64,000 nt of DNA from Cycas panzhihuaensis (lineage: Eukaryota > Cycadophyta). Every line of letters begins with the position of its first letter. The first letter of the stretch is position 1. The notes under the pieces are model-generated. The model saw nothing but the letters and a program-made list of their open reading frames with translations. It was not told the origin of the DNA and searched no databases. The position numbers and the translations under genes were made by a program. Positions 25,240 through 37,400 of the stretch are shown here, in pieces. Location: the NCBI GenBank assembly GCA_023213395.1, contig CM041465.1, positions 5,456,001 to 5,520,000 of the forward strand. The letters are read 5' to 3'.

Positions 25240-27058
25240 TCATTCACTCATATGAGCTTCTATCTACCTAAGACTTATAGAGCAAGTCCACTTTTCCCTC
25301 TCTCATTACTCTTATTTCTAACTCTAGGTGTCATATACATTAGCAAATATACTCTCTATTTTGAGTGTAGCTAGCCATGTAGATAATCTTTAGACTTATT
25401 ATTATAGAACTAAAATTTATAGTCCCTTATCCTTTATTAGTTGTTAAGATATATTTTCCAATTGTTGAGTGATTTTAATGGTCCTAAATCTCTCTCTTAA
25501 TGTAATTAGCTTATGCTTTATCTCTTTATACATGTGTTGTGCCTATATTACTAGAGCAAAGTATCTTATATATAAGAAGGCTACATATGGCTCTCTTGTA
25601 TTTAAGAGATCCTTCTCCCCATCTTAATATACATATGGGTATAAGACATCTAAATCTTGCCTTACCACCATACCATTAAGTGCATCTATGATTGCATAAA
25701 AAAGAATAATTTTAGTCAGCATCATTTAAATTATAAAGTATAATAAAATAATTAAACTAAGAAAGGGGAAGTAATGCTTTATACTTGCATCATCACTCAT
25801 TCCTACCTCTTTTAATCAACCATCATCTCATGAGATCATGCTAAGATCTCTAGGCTTGTATTATATCTATGATACCTTGGGCTATTTTCCCCCTTACCTT
25901 GTCCTTTATAGTGTCTACCACCTCATGAAACCAATTTAGCTCCTAGCTCACTATGCCCTATATGTGCATCTACTCCCTACGTATTAGACTCTAATGCCAT
26001 TCCTTTATATGTATTTATTATCTCATCTATGAGACATATTGTGTCTAGGTTGGGGGTATACATGACTCTCTTATGCCTTTTACATAGGGAGAAAACCATT
26101 CATCAATTAATGATTGGTTAGTAATCCATATCTTACTCATATCCACTCAAGAGGATATTAGTGGAAATCTATCATATAACCAACATATCAATATAGAACA
26201 ATAAGATAGGTTCCCTTTCCCTAAAAAATAGATGGCATCCAACTAATTCTCTATATTACTAATAATCATAGAGGCCTAGTTATACCTAACTCTATTCTCA
26301 TATTTGTGAATTGTAATTACCCATCCACCTACTACCCTTATGAAACTATGCCTATGAGATAATCAAAAGAGCAATAGTAAGCTAATGATATTCCATACCA
26401 ATGGTATTCTCCTCAAAGTTATGATACTCTTTATAGGTACTTCTCTTTACTAACATCTATCTCGTTGTTTAATTAAGTATTCACTAGTAGCCTCCTTAAC
26501 TCTCTCTTCTATTGGTAAATTCATCAAAATTACCTTCTTACCGCTACATGGAACTTCCATAATCCTCTACACCTTCTATTATCATATCATGGTATCACTT
26601 ATTATATAAAAGTGAAATAAGTATCATGCTAAATCCTAATGTTATATATGCTTTACTATCATATGACTATCAATGCATAGTTGACTAGTGTAATATAGTC
26701 TTAATAGTTCATATCATCTTAGTATGGCTCTATCAACATCTTTTATGTACTTTAGTAGGCAAAGGAATTATTCCCCTATATTCTCATGATTGGTAATTTC
26801 CCTCACTATATGCAAAAATGAAAAAATCATTATGATCATTATTCTATTTTTATATAAAAAATAAAAAGAAAATTACCATAAAAATATGAAGTGTTTAAAC
26901 TTTCCTTTATTGTGTGATACTATTTGATAATTTGTAATTCATATGGTATACTTCATAAATTATGGATTTTCCTATGGTATATCATTGGTGGTATATCACC
27001 AAATGTATTATACTTTCTATGGTATACTACAAAAAAGAATCACCTATTATGTGATATA
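25240..27058. other. Unassigned AT-rich sequence
   Basis: About 1.8 kb without a reading frame, recognisable domain or repeat shared with the rest of the window. It continues beyond element G at 37858. It may be a very old element or intergenic DNA; I see nothing diagnostic. Confidence 0.5.
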
Positions 27059-27063
27059 TGACT

Positions 27064-27528
27064 CATTAAAACATAATATTTAATGTGGACTCATTATTAT
27101 ACGCATACACTTCCTACCATTTACCTACCTCAAGATATGTGAGATGCACAAATATCCATGCTATCCTATTATTGGATGATGTAACAACGTATTGTATTTA
27201 ATAGTCTCCTTATGAGGTGATTTTCACTATATATATGTACACTTACCTCGTAAGAACTTGATAAAGCAGAGAGTAAGGAGAGAGGAGAGAGATGTAAACC
27301 TTATGATCATAAGCGGAGTCCTAACTCCATCTTCTCCTATGGTTTTCCCATAATGGGTTTTCCATGTATAAATCTTAGTGTCTTATGATGATGATTATGC
27401 TTGCTTTACATGTTTGATGTTTGATGGTGATGTTAATTAATTCACTATGTGTACATAGTCATGAGTTCATATTGTTGTATCTTCATATTTTAACATGGTA
27501 TTAGAGCAATTTTGTTTACATTTTAATA
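27064..27528 (+). repeat. 5' LTR of G
   Basis: 465 bp, homologous to 37401-37852. The terminal TG of the right copy reads CA here (CATTAAAAC against TGTTAAAAC), yet the target duplication fixes the start. It carries a primer-site copy at 27496-27507. Confidence 0.92.
27496..27507 (+). other. Primer-site copy inside the G LTR
   Basis: TGGTATTAGAGC occurs 33 bp before the functional primer site, preceded by TTTTAACA as the real one is by TTTTAATA. The 3' LTR has the same (37820-37831, TGGTATTAGAGT). The LTR therefore contains a captured PBS. Confidence 0.9.
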
Positions 27529-27540
27529 TGGTATTAGAGC
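27529..27540 (+). other. Primer-binding site of G
   Basis: TGGTATTAGAGC directly follows the 5' LTR. It is the initiator tRNA-Met type site with CA->TA in the middle. Confidence 0.9.
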
Positions 27541-28448
27541 AATGTTATATCCAAGCCACTATGGTGAGGTGAAGATCTTGTTAATCTAGATTCAAGCCTA
27601 TCAAGCATATGCCATGAGCTATTTATGAAGAATTTTTTGATGACCCAGTATATGTATATGCCAGTGACATGCATGACTATTTATAGGATAGATAGAGTCA
27701 ATTAAGCTATATATAGGATAGATATAATATATAGTAATGGTATGCTTATATGTGATTTTATGTGGATATTTAATTCATGCATGTAGGCCTATATAATTAA
27801 AGCATGTAGGTATTCACAACCGTCCACATGATATTATATTTAATCCATAAGTGAAGGCTTTTACAAGTGTCCATTAATGGATTCACTATCACTCATGGAC
27901 TATTTTGGAGGTTTTTGTAAGTGTCGCACAATGAGATTAACTGCCAGAATAAAGACAACCTATTAGTACACATGAATCAAGTCACAAGCCTATACAACAA
28001 CATGTTGATAGGTGTCTTAATGATAACATAAAAGGTATGTGGCATATTTTATTATAGTATGAATTGCTTATGGAAACATGAGACAGATTTATTTACAATA
28101 GCATAATATTATAGGCATAATTATATTTTATTGATGGCTTTATATATGGGTATGACTACTTGAGTTATGACTAAATGCCAAACCCTAGATAATAACATGA
28201 TTAATTTATATGAAATATATGTAAAACACTTTGTTGGATGGTTTGATTATATGATGGTATACATGATGATCTATTTAATGGCATATGAGTAATATTATAT
28301 GGGAATATTGTATGTTAGATATTGTGACTAAACATGGAAACTAACCATCCACCACACCCTTATGAGATGTATAACAAAGATAGATAATGTTGCTAAGAGG
28401 AACCACAATTGTACAATAAACCCTAGTTGTAATACATGAATGTTATAT
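27541..28448 (+). other. Internal sequence of G, left part
   Basis: About 0.9 kb without a coding frame. Repeated TATAGGATAGAT units occur near 27680-27730. Broken by H at 28454. Confidence 0.7.
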
Positions 28449-28453
28449 AAATT

Positions 28454-29514
28454 TGATCCAGGAGGATCTACCATATGTTTACAGGATGCAGAAAATGCTA
28501 GGTATTGGTATAACTGAAAGAGATATGGCCAAATGGTATCAAAATTATATGAAATTTTGTGTAAAGATAGAAGACACATCCCAATAGATATGTAAAAAAG
28601 GTGGGGGTTAGAAAATATCATTTGATTAGAGTTCAAGCCTTGTATTTCATAAAATTAATCCCACAACTAGCAGAAAAAAATAGAAAATACATATTATCAT
28701 TAAATGAATAAAAATATGCTCAAATGACATCCAAATGAGATAAAATTTTGAGGAAGTGGAGGAGACATGCGTTCCTATATATGTACCAAATTTGAGCTTA
28801 ATTAGAGTCGGTTAAGGTTAGTTACAAGATGCAACTTTTAAGAATTACATGAAGGCTACTTGGATAGCAGAAAAATAACAAATACATATTATAATTAAAT
28901 GAATAAAAATGCAGTCAAATGACATCCAAATAAGCTAAAATTTTGAGGTAGAGGAGGGGACATATGTTCCTATATGTGTACTAAATTTTATCCAAATTAA
29001 GATCCATTAAGATTAGTTACAAGCTATAACTTTTTAAGAATTACATGAAGGACACTTGGACAATATGCATTCTGGAGGTTAGTGGTTATACTTGCATGAT
29101 TGCCACTTGTTAAACATGCAATTTTGGTTTCTTTCTATAAATTAAGCCCTATTAGGGGTTGGAGAGGTGGTTCTTAGAAGTGAAAGGTACTTGACTTGGG
29201 AAGCATCCTTGGAGAAGCATTTTGGAGGGTTGGAGTCCCCCTTATGGTATAATTGTATCATTTATTCCTTGTAATTTTACCATTCTTTTGCTAGTTGATT
29301 TCTCCACCATTAAATGGAGATTTTCATGGTTTAATAAAAGTACTACTCCTCATACTTTTGGATCAATTTCAAGGATAAATGATTTGGTGTAGAATTTCCT
29401 TTCGTGAGCTCATTGTTATTTTGATGTTATTGAGATTTTTACACTAACTCCTAGGATCTTAAGGAGAAAAGGTTGATAATTGACTTCTTCACCAACTAAG
29501 CTCTTTTGGGATCA
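28454..29514 (+). repeat. 5' LTR of H
   Basis: Starts TGATCCAGGAGG, ends GGGATCA. Inside it two about 200-bp copies lie in tandem (28667-28866 and 28867-29067), both starting AGCAGAAAAA and both containing CAAATGACATCCAAAT. The right LTR has the same pair. Nearer its end are conserved unique segments. Confidence 0.96.
28667..29067. repeat. Tandem about 200-bp duplication inside H LTR
   Basis: Two diverged copies share AATACATATTAT, AATGAATAAAAAT, TCAAATGACATCCAAAT, TAAAATTTTGAGG and TTAAGAATTACATGAAGG. Repeated at 34366-34764 in the other LTR, so the duplication predates this insertion. Confidence 0.9.
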
Positions 29515-29520
29515 TATTTT

Positions 29521-29532
29521 TGTATCAGAGCC
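29521..29532 (+). other. Primer-binding site of H
   Basis: TGTATCAGAGCC lies six bases after the LTR end. It resembles the plant initiator tRNA-Met site TGGTATCAGAGCC with one base missing or changed. Confidence 0.75.
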
Positions 29533-29647
29533 TATGATCTTTGTTGTAGGGACTTGAATCGTACAAACAAGGAAAGGATACAAAGAGAAAGGTGAAGACT
29601 TTCTTGTGTTGCAATCACCAAGAAGACAAAGAAAGAATCCAAGCACC

Positions 29648-31183
29648 ATGGTTGAAAAAGAAGATGGAGAAATTAGATTTGAAAAGCTTGAGAAGAACGT
29701 AGAAGCCTTGATGCAAATGATGACCCACCTTCTACCTCTAGTCAAAGGAAAAGGCAAAGAGAAGGAATTTGAAGGAGGATCCACATATGACCACAACCAT
29801 GAAGAGGAAGAGGAGGAGACCTTAAAGCACTCTTTTGAAGAAAGCAAGGGTACTTCATCTCATCAACCCTTCAAGGTGGAGGCAAAGTTGGATATTCCAA
29901 CTTATGATGGAGAGGTAAATGCTGAAAAGTTGGACCATTGGTTGGATCAACTTAAAACCTACTTCACAATTTATGCTTATAGTAATACTCAAAAGCTTTC
30001 ATTTGCTAGGCTCAAGTTGTGTAAACATACATTGACATGGTGGAATGCATATTTGAAGACTCATGATGTATATTCTTTTTCATGGAGGGATTTTAAGAAA
30101 ATAATAAAGAAGCAATTCTATCCCATAGGTCATGAGGAAGACCAATGGGTCACTTGGCAATATTTATGCCAAGGGAGAGGTGTAAGTGTCCAAGAGTATA
30201 CTTCTTTATTTTTTAGGCATGGCATGCTACTTGGTATTAATATGGATGAACATGTCACTCTTATGAAATTCATTGGAGGATTACATGAATACATAAGGAA
30301 GGAATTAAGGATTTTTAAGGTTCAATCCATTATAGAAGCAAGTAGGATGGCTATGGCAATAGAAAGTAAAAGCAAGAAATCTACATTCATGTCTAAAGAT
30401 TCTACTTTTACTTCCAATAAGTATGAAAAGAATCTTAAATTGCACTCATCTAAAAAGCAAGAAGGAAAGAAGAAAAGAACTAATTTTGTTAAAAGTTCTA
30501 ACTATTATGAGTATTGTGATATTAGTGGTCATATTATAGCAAAGTGTTGGAAGTTGCATCCAGAGCTAAAACCAAAGCATATCAAGGATATGGAATTAAG
30601 AAAGAAGGAAAAAAGGAAAGCACTACTTTCTGAGGTGGAGATTCAAAGTGAAGGAGAAGAAGAGAAGGTTACTCTACTTACAAATTATGAAGATGATGCT
30701 ACAAGGGAGGAACTATTTCACTTGAAGCTTCAAGTAGGAAATAGTATTATTGGTGCCATTATAGATCTGGGGAGCCAAAAGAATTTAATCTCAAAAAGTT
30801 TGGTAAAGAGCATTGGGTTGGTAACTACTCCTCACCCTCACCTATATCCTCTTGGTTGGATCCATAAAGATGTGGAAATGCAAATATCAAAGCAATGTAC
30901 ACTTAAATTTTCCATCACTAATGATTTTGTTGATGAAGTAATATGTGATGTGGTGCCATTAGATGTATGCCATGTTGTGCTTGGGAGTCCCTATTTGTAG
31001 GATCGAGATGCACTCTTCTATCGAAGGGAGAGAAAGTATCGATTGATGAAGGATAACAAGGGCTTCATCATAAAGGCCACAAAGAAGCACTTAGATAAGA
31101 TAGCATTAATTTCAGCTACTCAAGCAAAAAGGATGATCAATGCATGTGGTAAATTCGTCATCTTAATGGTAAGGAGAAAATAA
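29648..31183 (+). pseudogene. Gypsy gag-protease (element H)
   Basis: First good ATG at 29648, in an ACC-ATG-G context; an upstream GTG at 29606 is in frame but is an unlikely start. A coiled-coil-like acidic N-terminus (residues about 1-60) is followed by the retrotransposon gag core (about 115-245; a WWNAYLKTH and FYPIGHEEDQW region). A zinc knuckle is at about 285-298 (Y-x2-C-x4-H-x4-C; the first Cys is Tyr). The protease has its active site at residue 373, reading D-L-G (normally D-S-G or D-T-G), then a VVLGSPYL end. Stops are at 30998 (TAG) and 31181 (TAA). Gag packages element RNA and protease cuts the polyprotein. The knuckle and protease changes are single transitions. Confidence 0.93.
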
Positions 31184-34111
31184 GAGCCAGGAGATGAAGA
31201 AGGTCCTTCTACTCACACTCTTCTTATATCACCTAAACAAATACAACAAATTGATGAGTTAAAGACAAGGTATGATATTCTATTTCAACATGTTGATGGG
31301 CTACCACCAAAGAGAAAGATAGAGCATGAAATCACTCTTGTTGGAGATGCACCATTGCCTAATGTTGCTCTGTATAGGTACTCCATTGTACAGAATAATG
31401 AGATAAAGAGGCAAGTTGAGGAGTTGCTTGATCAAGGGGTCATAAGACCTTCATGTTCACCTTGTGGGTCACCAATTGTCTTGGTGCCTAAGAAGGATGG
31501 AGGATGGAGAATGTGTATAGACTTTTGTGCTTTGAATAAAATTACAATTAAAAATCGCTACCCTTTGCCTCGTATAGATCATTTGCTTGATCAAATTCAG
31601 CATGCTTGTTATTTTATTAAGTTGGATTTAAAAAGTGGTTATCACCAAGTTAGGGTCAAGGAGGAGGACACATAGAAGACGGCCTTCAAAACAAAGCAAG
31701 GACTCTTTGACTGGATGGTTATGCCTTTTGGATTGTGTAATGCTCCTGCAACATTCATGAGGCTAATGAATGAAATGTTAAGGCCTTACTTGGATAATTT
31801 TGTTGTTGTCTATCTTGATGACATTTTAATTTTTAGCAACACATGGGAGGAATATTTGCAGTACATAGAAGAAGTTTTAAAGACTATGGCTAAGTATCAT
31901 TTGAAGCTTAATGTGAAGAAGTATGAATTTGGCAAGGAGAACTTGATCTTCTTAGGCTTTGTGGTTGGAGGAGGAAAGTTTAGCATCGATCCACTCAAGA
32001 CTCAAGCCATCCTCAAATGGCCTAGGCCAACAAACATCATAGAGGTGAGAAGTTATTTAGGAGCTTGTCAATACTTGAGAAAGTTTATTCTTCATTTCTC
32101 ATAGGTTGCAGCACCTCTACATGGATTGACAAAATCTAGTAGAAAGTTTACTTGGGGTTCCAAGGAGGAAGAAGCTTTTCTTCTTTTGAAGAAGAAAATT
32201 TGTGAAGCACTAGTTTTGGCAATGCCAAATTTGCAAAGGTCTTTTGAAGTAGAAGCTAATGCAAGTGGAAATGCGATGGGAGCTATCCTTATTCAAGATG
32301 GGAAGCCTATTGTTTACCATTCAGAAGTCTTCACCCCTCAAGTGAAGAACTACCCAATATATGATCGAGAAATGTTCGCACGTCATTAAGCATGCAAGCA
32401 TTGGAGGTCATACTTGCTCGGAAAAGAGGTTGTAGTTCATACCAATCATAAGCCTCTTTAATTTTTACAAACCCAAAGTAAATTACAGCAAGTAAGACAC
32501 ATGAAGTGGATGAATTATTTATAATAATTCAATATTGTAATTAAGTACAAAAAGGGATCTAATAATAAAATTGCTGATATGTTATCTAGACCACCTTGTT
32601 CCCCTTCTTCTTCTACTTTTCTTTGTAGTTATCTTATGAGTTTGCAGGTGGAACCAATGCATCATGAAGAGTACAAAGACTTGTACTATGAAGATGAAGC
32701 TTTGAAGGAAGAATTAGAGAACCTAGCGAAAGGAAGACCTTCCCAACTTGCTTGGAAGGATGGTCTACTTTTCAAAGGGGAGCAACTCTATGTTCCATCA
32801 AAAGGAGACAAGATCAAGTGGCTTAGAGAAGCCCATACTTCTAAAGTAGCTGGTCACTTTGGTATAGAGAAGACTTTAGCAAACTTGAGAAGATATATTG
32901 TATGGCCAAAAATGCAAAATGATGTAAAAAAATATATAAAAGGATGTGTAATATGTAATACTTCTAAGCCTTCTTTTAGAAAATTAGGATTGTATACACT
33001 ACTTCCTATTCCCACTAGACCTTGGGAAAGTATCTCCATTGATTTCTTAGGGGGACTTCCCATGACTAGGAAGGGACATGACTATCTCTTTGTTGTTGTA
33101 GATAGGTTCAGTAAAATGACATGTCTAATACCTTGTAAAAAGATAATCACAGGTACAGGAGCAGTTGAGTTATTCTTTAAGCATGTATGGAAAAATTTTT
33201 GCTTGCTTTCTTCCATCATTTCAGATCGGGACACTCGATTCCTTTCATCATTTTGGAAGTCAGTATGGGAGATGATGGATACCAAATTGAAGAGGAGTAC
33301 AAGTTTACATCCTCAAACAGATGGACAAACCGAAGTAGTGAACAGAACTTTGGTACATTTATTGAGGGGATACAATTCCAAGCATCCAAAGACTTGGGAT
33401 GAATCATTGGCTTTTCTACAATTTGCATTTAATAGAGCAATGCATGCATCACACTCTAAAGCACCTTTTGAAGTTTCTTTGGGATACTTACCTCAAAGTC
33501 CATTTGACTTAGAGTTTTCCATGTAAGCTAAGGAAGGATCTGTCAAAGAGAAGGAGGAGCATGACAGGGCTTTAAGATACTTGGAGAAGATCTAAAGAGT
33601 CCACAAAGAAGTACATGATCGACTTCTAAGGACTCAACAAAAGTACAAGGAAAGACACGACAAGCATAGGCAAGAGTGTACTTTTCAAGAAGGAGATTTA
33701 GTATGGTTATACTTGAGCAAGGAGAGGTTAAAAGGAGAAGGCAAGAAACTCAAACCTATAAGGTATGAACCATTTAAGATTTTGAGAAAAGTAGGTGGCA
33801 ATGCTTTCTAACTTGATCTTCCACCTTATATGCAAATATATTCAGTAGTAAATGCTGGATACTTAAAACTCTTTGAGCCCTCCATGCTAGATGAGGAACA
33901 AGACCAGTTCACTTTACCTTCAGTTGATGATTTATATTTGGAAAGTGAGGAGCCTCTCAAGGAAGATTGTATCTTGGAGAGAAAATCTACCAAAACAAGA
34001 CATAAGACACGTGAATCTTTCAGGATTGGAGTAGCAGGGCAATTGCCTAGTAAGGCCAAGTGGTTTAGTAGGAAACAAGGAGAACAACACTTCCCCCATC
34101 TCCAATTGTAA
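31184..34111 (+). pseudogene. Gypsy RT-RNase H-integrase (element H)
   Basis: Same frame as gag. The RT begins with GVIRPSCSPCGSPIVLVPKK and DGGWRMCIDF, then MPFGLCNAPATF; the catalytic Y-L-D-D is intact at 31811-31822. RNase H follows (about 32126-32450). The integrase zinc finger (H-x3-H, C-x2-C in GCVICN) is near 32850-32960. The core has Asp 33041, Asp 33224 and Glu 33332 (spacing 61 and 36 codons), all preserved. The C-terminal part (33530-34111) has KLKPIRYEPFKIL and ends with a possible chromodomain relic. Stops: 31673 TAG, 32102 TAG, and TAA at 32387, 32459, 32522, 32525, 33524, 33593, 33809. The TAG at 31673 stands for the conserved Trp before KTAF. Confidence 0.95.
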
Positions 34112-34136
34112 GCCAAATAGGAGTTGGCTAGTTTCC

Positions 34137-34149
34137 AAGGAAGAGGGAA
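34137..34149 (+). other. Polypurine tract of H
   Basis: AAGGAAGAGGGAA, three bases before the 3' LTR. Confidence 0.88.
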
Positions 34150-34152
34150 CCG

Positions 34153-35213
34153 TGATCCAGGAGGATCTACCATATGTTTAAAGGATGCAGAAAATGATAG
34201 GCATTGGTATAACTGAAAGAGATATGGCCAAATGGTATCAAAATTATATGAAATTTTGTGTAAAGGTAGAAGACACATCCCACTATATGTGTACAAAAGG
34301 TGGGGTTCAGAAAATATCATTTGATTAGAGTTCTAGCCTTGTTTTGCATAAAATTAATCCCATAGCTAGTAGAAAAAAAATAACAAATACATATTATAAT
34401 TAAATGAATAAAAATATAGTCAAATGACATCCAAATGAGCTAAAATTTTGAGGAGGTAGAGGAGACATTATTCCTATACATGTACGATAATTGAGATGAA
34501 TTGGAGTTGGTTAAGGTCAGTTACAAGCTACAACTTTTAAGAATTACATGAAGGCCACTTGGACAGCAGAAAAATAACAAATACATATTATAATTAAATG
34601 AATAAAAATGTAGACAAATGACATCCAGATGAGCTAAAATTTTGAGGAAGTAGAGGGGACATGAATTCCTATATGTATACCAAATTTTAGCTAAATTAAG
34701 ATCCATTAAGATTGGTTACAAGCTACAACGTTTTAAGAATTGCATGAAGGCCACTTGGACAACATGTATTCTGGTGGTTAGTGGTTATACTTGCATGATT
34801 GCCACTTGTTAAACATGAAATTTTGGTTTCTTTCTATAAATTAAGCCCTATTAGGGGTTGGAGAGGTGGTTCTTATAAGTGAAAGGTACTTGACTTGGGA
34901 AGCATCCTTGGAGAAGCATTTTGGAGGGTTGGAGCCCCCCTTATGGTATAATTGTATCATTTATTCCTTGTAATTTTACCATTCTTTTGCTAGTTGCTTT
35001 CTCCACCATTAAATAGAGATTTTCATGGTCTAATAAAAGTACTACTCCTCATACTTTTGGATCAATTTCAAGGATAAATGATTTGGTGTAGAATTTCCTT
35101 TCGTGAGCTCATTGTTGTTTTGATGTTATTGAGATTTCTACACTAACTCCCAGGATCTCAAGGAGAAAAGGTTGATAATTGACTTCTTCACCAACTAAGC
35201 TCTTTTGGGATCA
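34153..35213 (+). repeat. 3' LTR of H
   Basis: Same length as the left LTR (1061 bp). By hand count the first about 600 bp differ by roughly 9-10% and the last about 460 bp by about 3%. Ends GGGATCA before the duplication AAATT. Confidence 0.96.
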
Positions 35214-35218
35214 AAATT

Positions 35219-37393
35219 TCATATGTAGATGGAATGATTTTGTAGAGTATGATTTTGATATTGCAAAACTCTTAAAGAAATGGAGGTATGCCTAATCACA
35301 ATGATCATGTAGCCATGCAAAACCCTATAGAGCCTAATACATAGATGCTTGTAGAATTTGATAATAGACACAATCACTGCCTACTACCACTGCACAGAGT
35401 TCATGTAGTCATCCACATAAACCCTAAGATGCCCATGTTAATTCCACTATCACCCCTACTTTAATTACATAGATCACACAACTAGAACATGGACATGAAA
35501 CTCATTTCCATGCCCTTTATTTGTCCTAACTAGTCATGGATGGTATACATACAACTATCACAAGAGTTGAAAGAATGGAGTTTCCTACCATTGAGATTAA
35601 TACCCCTATCTTGAGCTACTTAGAATGATGCCCTTATGATAAATCACAACATGCACTTCATGCATAAACAACAACCAAAGATATAGTATCCACAAAATAA
35701 ATTCATGATGAATGCCTTATATTCACCTGAACTTATAATGCTCAGTGAAAAAACCATATGCAGATTATAGATCATGCCTTATAAAGAAATTTGAGACACT
35801 CCATGTTGATATGGATTGCCTGCAAATAGCTCACATGTAGATATCCATGAAACACACCCATCTATTACTCAACCTTCATTTGTCCATGAAATCAATCAAC
35901 ATTCACATGCAGATCGATTGAAGAAACCTTATACAGACATAGATCAATATTTTGTAGAGAGGTGATGAAGAATTTTTTAGGTGCAAGAGATTAATTTTTC
36001 AAAATAAAATTTTGAAACCCCCAAAAAAATTGTGTTTGTTTTATTAAATTAAATTGGATTAGATAATGTTTTAAATTCAATTGTAGCCCTTAATACATTT
36101 ACAGGCGATCACATGGAATGCTAATACGAATATGGCTTAATCCTAAAAGGGGTAGACGTCAATTTTTTATAAATGAGATTAGATGAATATTTACTTTTTC
36201 AAAATTTATATTTGAAATTTGATAAAATTTTGGATCAGTTTCTAATTTTTAAAGAATCACACACTTTTCCATGGGTTGCTGGTACATTTTGCAACATACG
36301 TTATCTCTTGTGTATTAGAATCATGTGTTGTTTATTGTATTGGAAAGAAGACTTCAAGATAATCAAAATGAGTGGCCACACAACCTACTTTGGATAGTAG
36401 AAGACATAAAAAATTTAGGGTAAAGTTGATGCAAAGGCTCCAAACTTCATTTTGGATGAATTCTATATCAATTTTCAAAAATATTTTAGTCAATTTTGAT
36501 GTTTTTATGGATCCAAACATGCTGGTAAACTTTTTTTTGAGAAATGGTAGATGAAAATTAGAATTTGGTTTAAAATCAAGTATTTTAAGGACCATTTATG
36601 ATATTTTGAGGCCTATTTTAGTTAGAAAAAATTCATTAAGTGAGAAAGATTTGATGAAGTTATCATTTAAGACATTCTTGATATATTGGTCTTTTATTTC
36701 CCCCTTGGAAACATCACATTTGGTTTAACAAATCTCAAAGCCCCTAACCAAGCATATAGATCACTTGGTTATTAAAGCATTTTTTGTTATCTAATTAGAT
36801 GTTGAGTACATTTGTCTTATTGTAGTTAACTTGCCTTGGCCAAGTAGTAGTTTAGCCTATTCTTGGAGTTGATTGTTCAAGATGATCTAGTTGTTGACAT
36901 AATCTAACTGATGAAACTTTGACACAACACACTAATTGTGTTAGTCCTACAAGTAATTTAGAAAGATAATGAACTGTGCATTTAAAGCAATTTCCTAGTG
37001 AACTGGCAATTACAATGGTTGGTCACTTATATATTTCAATAGATGGATATTGTTTTATATGGACTCAAATATCACTTTACTTGATTTGATGGTTAAACTA
37101 ATGTTGATCATCTAACTTAATATAGATTAAAAATAGACATCATACAGGTGAAGATATGAAGATGTGTATAAAACATTACATATATGTTAGTTATAGGTTG
37201 GTGCTTAATGGAGACAAGCATATGGTTATAGGTTGCATATAGGATATAGATAGAGTTACAAGATATAGGTTATTTATAGGTTATAGGTGATACCACATAT
37301 ATGATACAAGAGATAGTTACAGGTTATAGGTGCCAACATATAAGATGAAGGCTTGAAGACTTAAGATCAAGGTTCAAGGATATTAAACATTAT
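35219..37393 (+). other. Internal sequence of G, right part
   Basis: About 2.2 kb without recognisable proteins. At 37185-37330 TTATAGGTT/ATATAGG units recur irregularly, just upstream of the polypurine tract. Short open stretches near 36173-36397 on the plus strand and 36595-36332 on the minus strand match nothing I know. Confidence 0.7.
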
Positions 37394-37400
37394 GGGGGGG
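37394..37400 (+). other. Polypurine tract of G
   Basis: Seven G residues immediately before the 3' LTR start TGTTAAAACAT. Confidence 0.85.

Larger units (their letters stand above)
28454..35213 (+). mobile_element. Ty3/gypsy element H, complete, nested in G
   Basis: Two 1061-bp LTRs (28454-29514, 34153-35213), a tRNA-Met type primer site (29521-29532), one gag-pol frame from 29648 to 34111, a polypurine tract (34137-34149) and a perfect target duplication AAATT (28449-28453, 35214-35218). All landmark domains are in one frame without a net shift. Eleven in-frame stops (3 TAG, 8 TAA, no TGA) interrupt it. It is the youngest-looking element in the window, inserted after G. Confidence 0.97.

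Noticed and set aside
28328-28636. Minus-strand open stretch and its twin at 33826-34320
   Set aside because: Both are antisense shadows in the duplicated LTR of H, and the second also overlaps the end of pol on the other strand.
29648-34111. Possible alternative genetic code with TAA/TAG read as Gln, as in some ciliates
   Set aside because: Stops also replace Trp (31673 in H, ISW and DW positions in A). TGA stops occur at Trp in K and within J gag. Gag repeats in A show CAA and TAA side by side. Mutation explains it better.
37185-37330. Telomere-like TATAGGTT repeats
   Set aside because: Units are irregular and do not match the plant telomere repeat TTTAGGG in tandem. They belong to the internal DNA of G.
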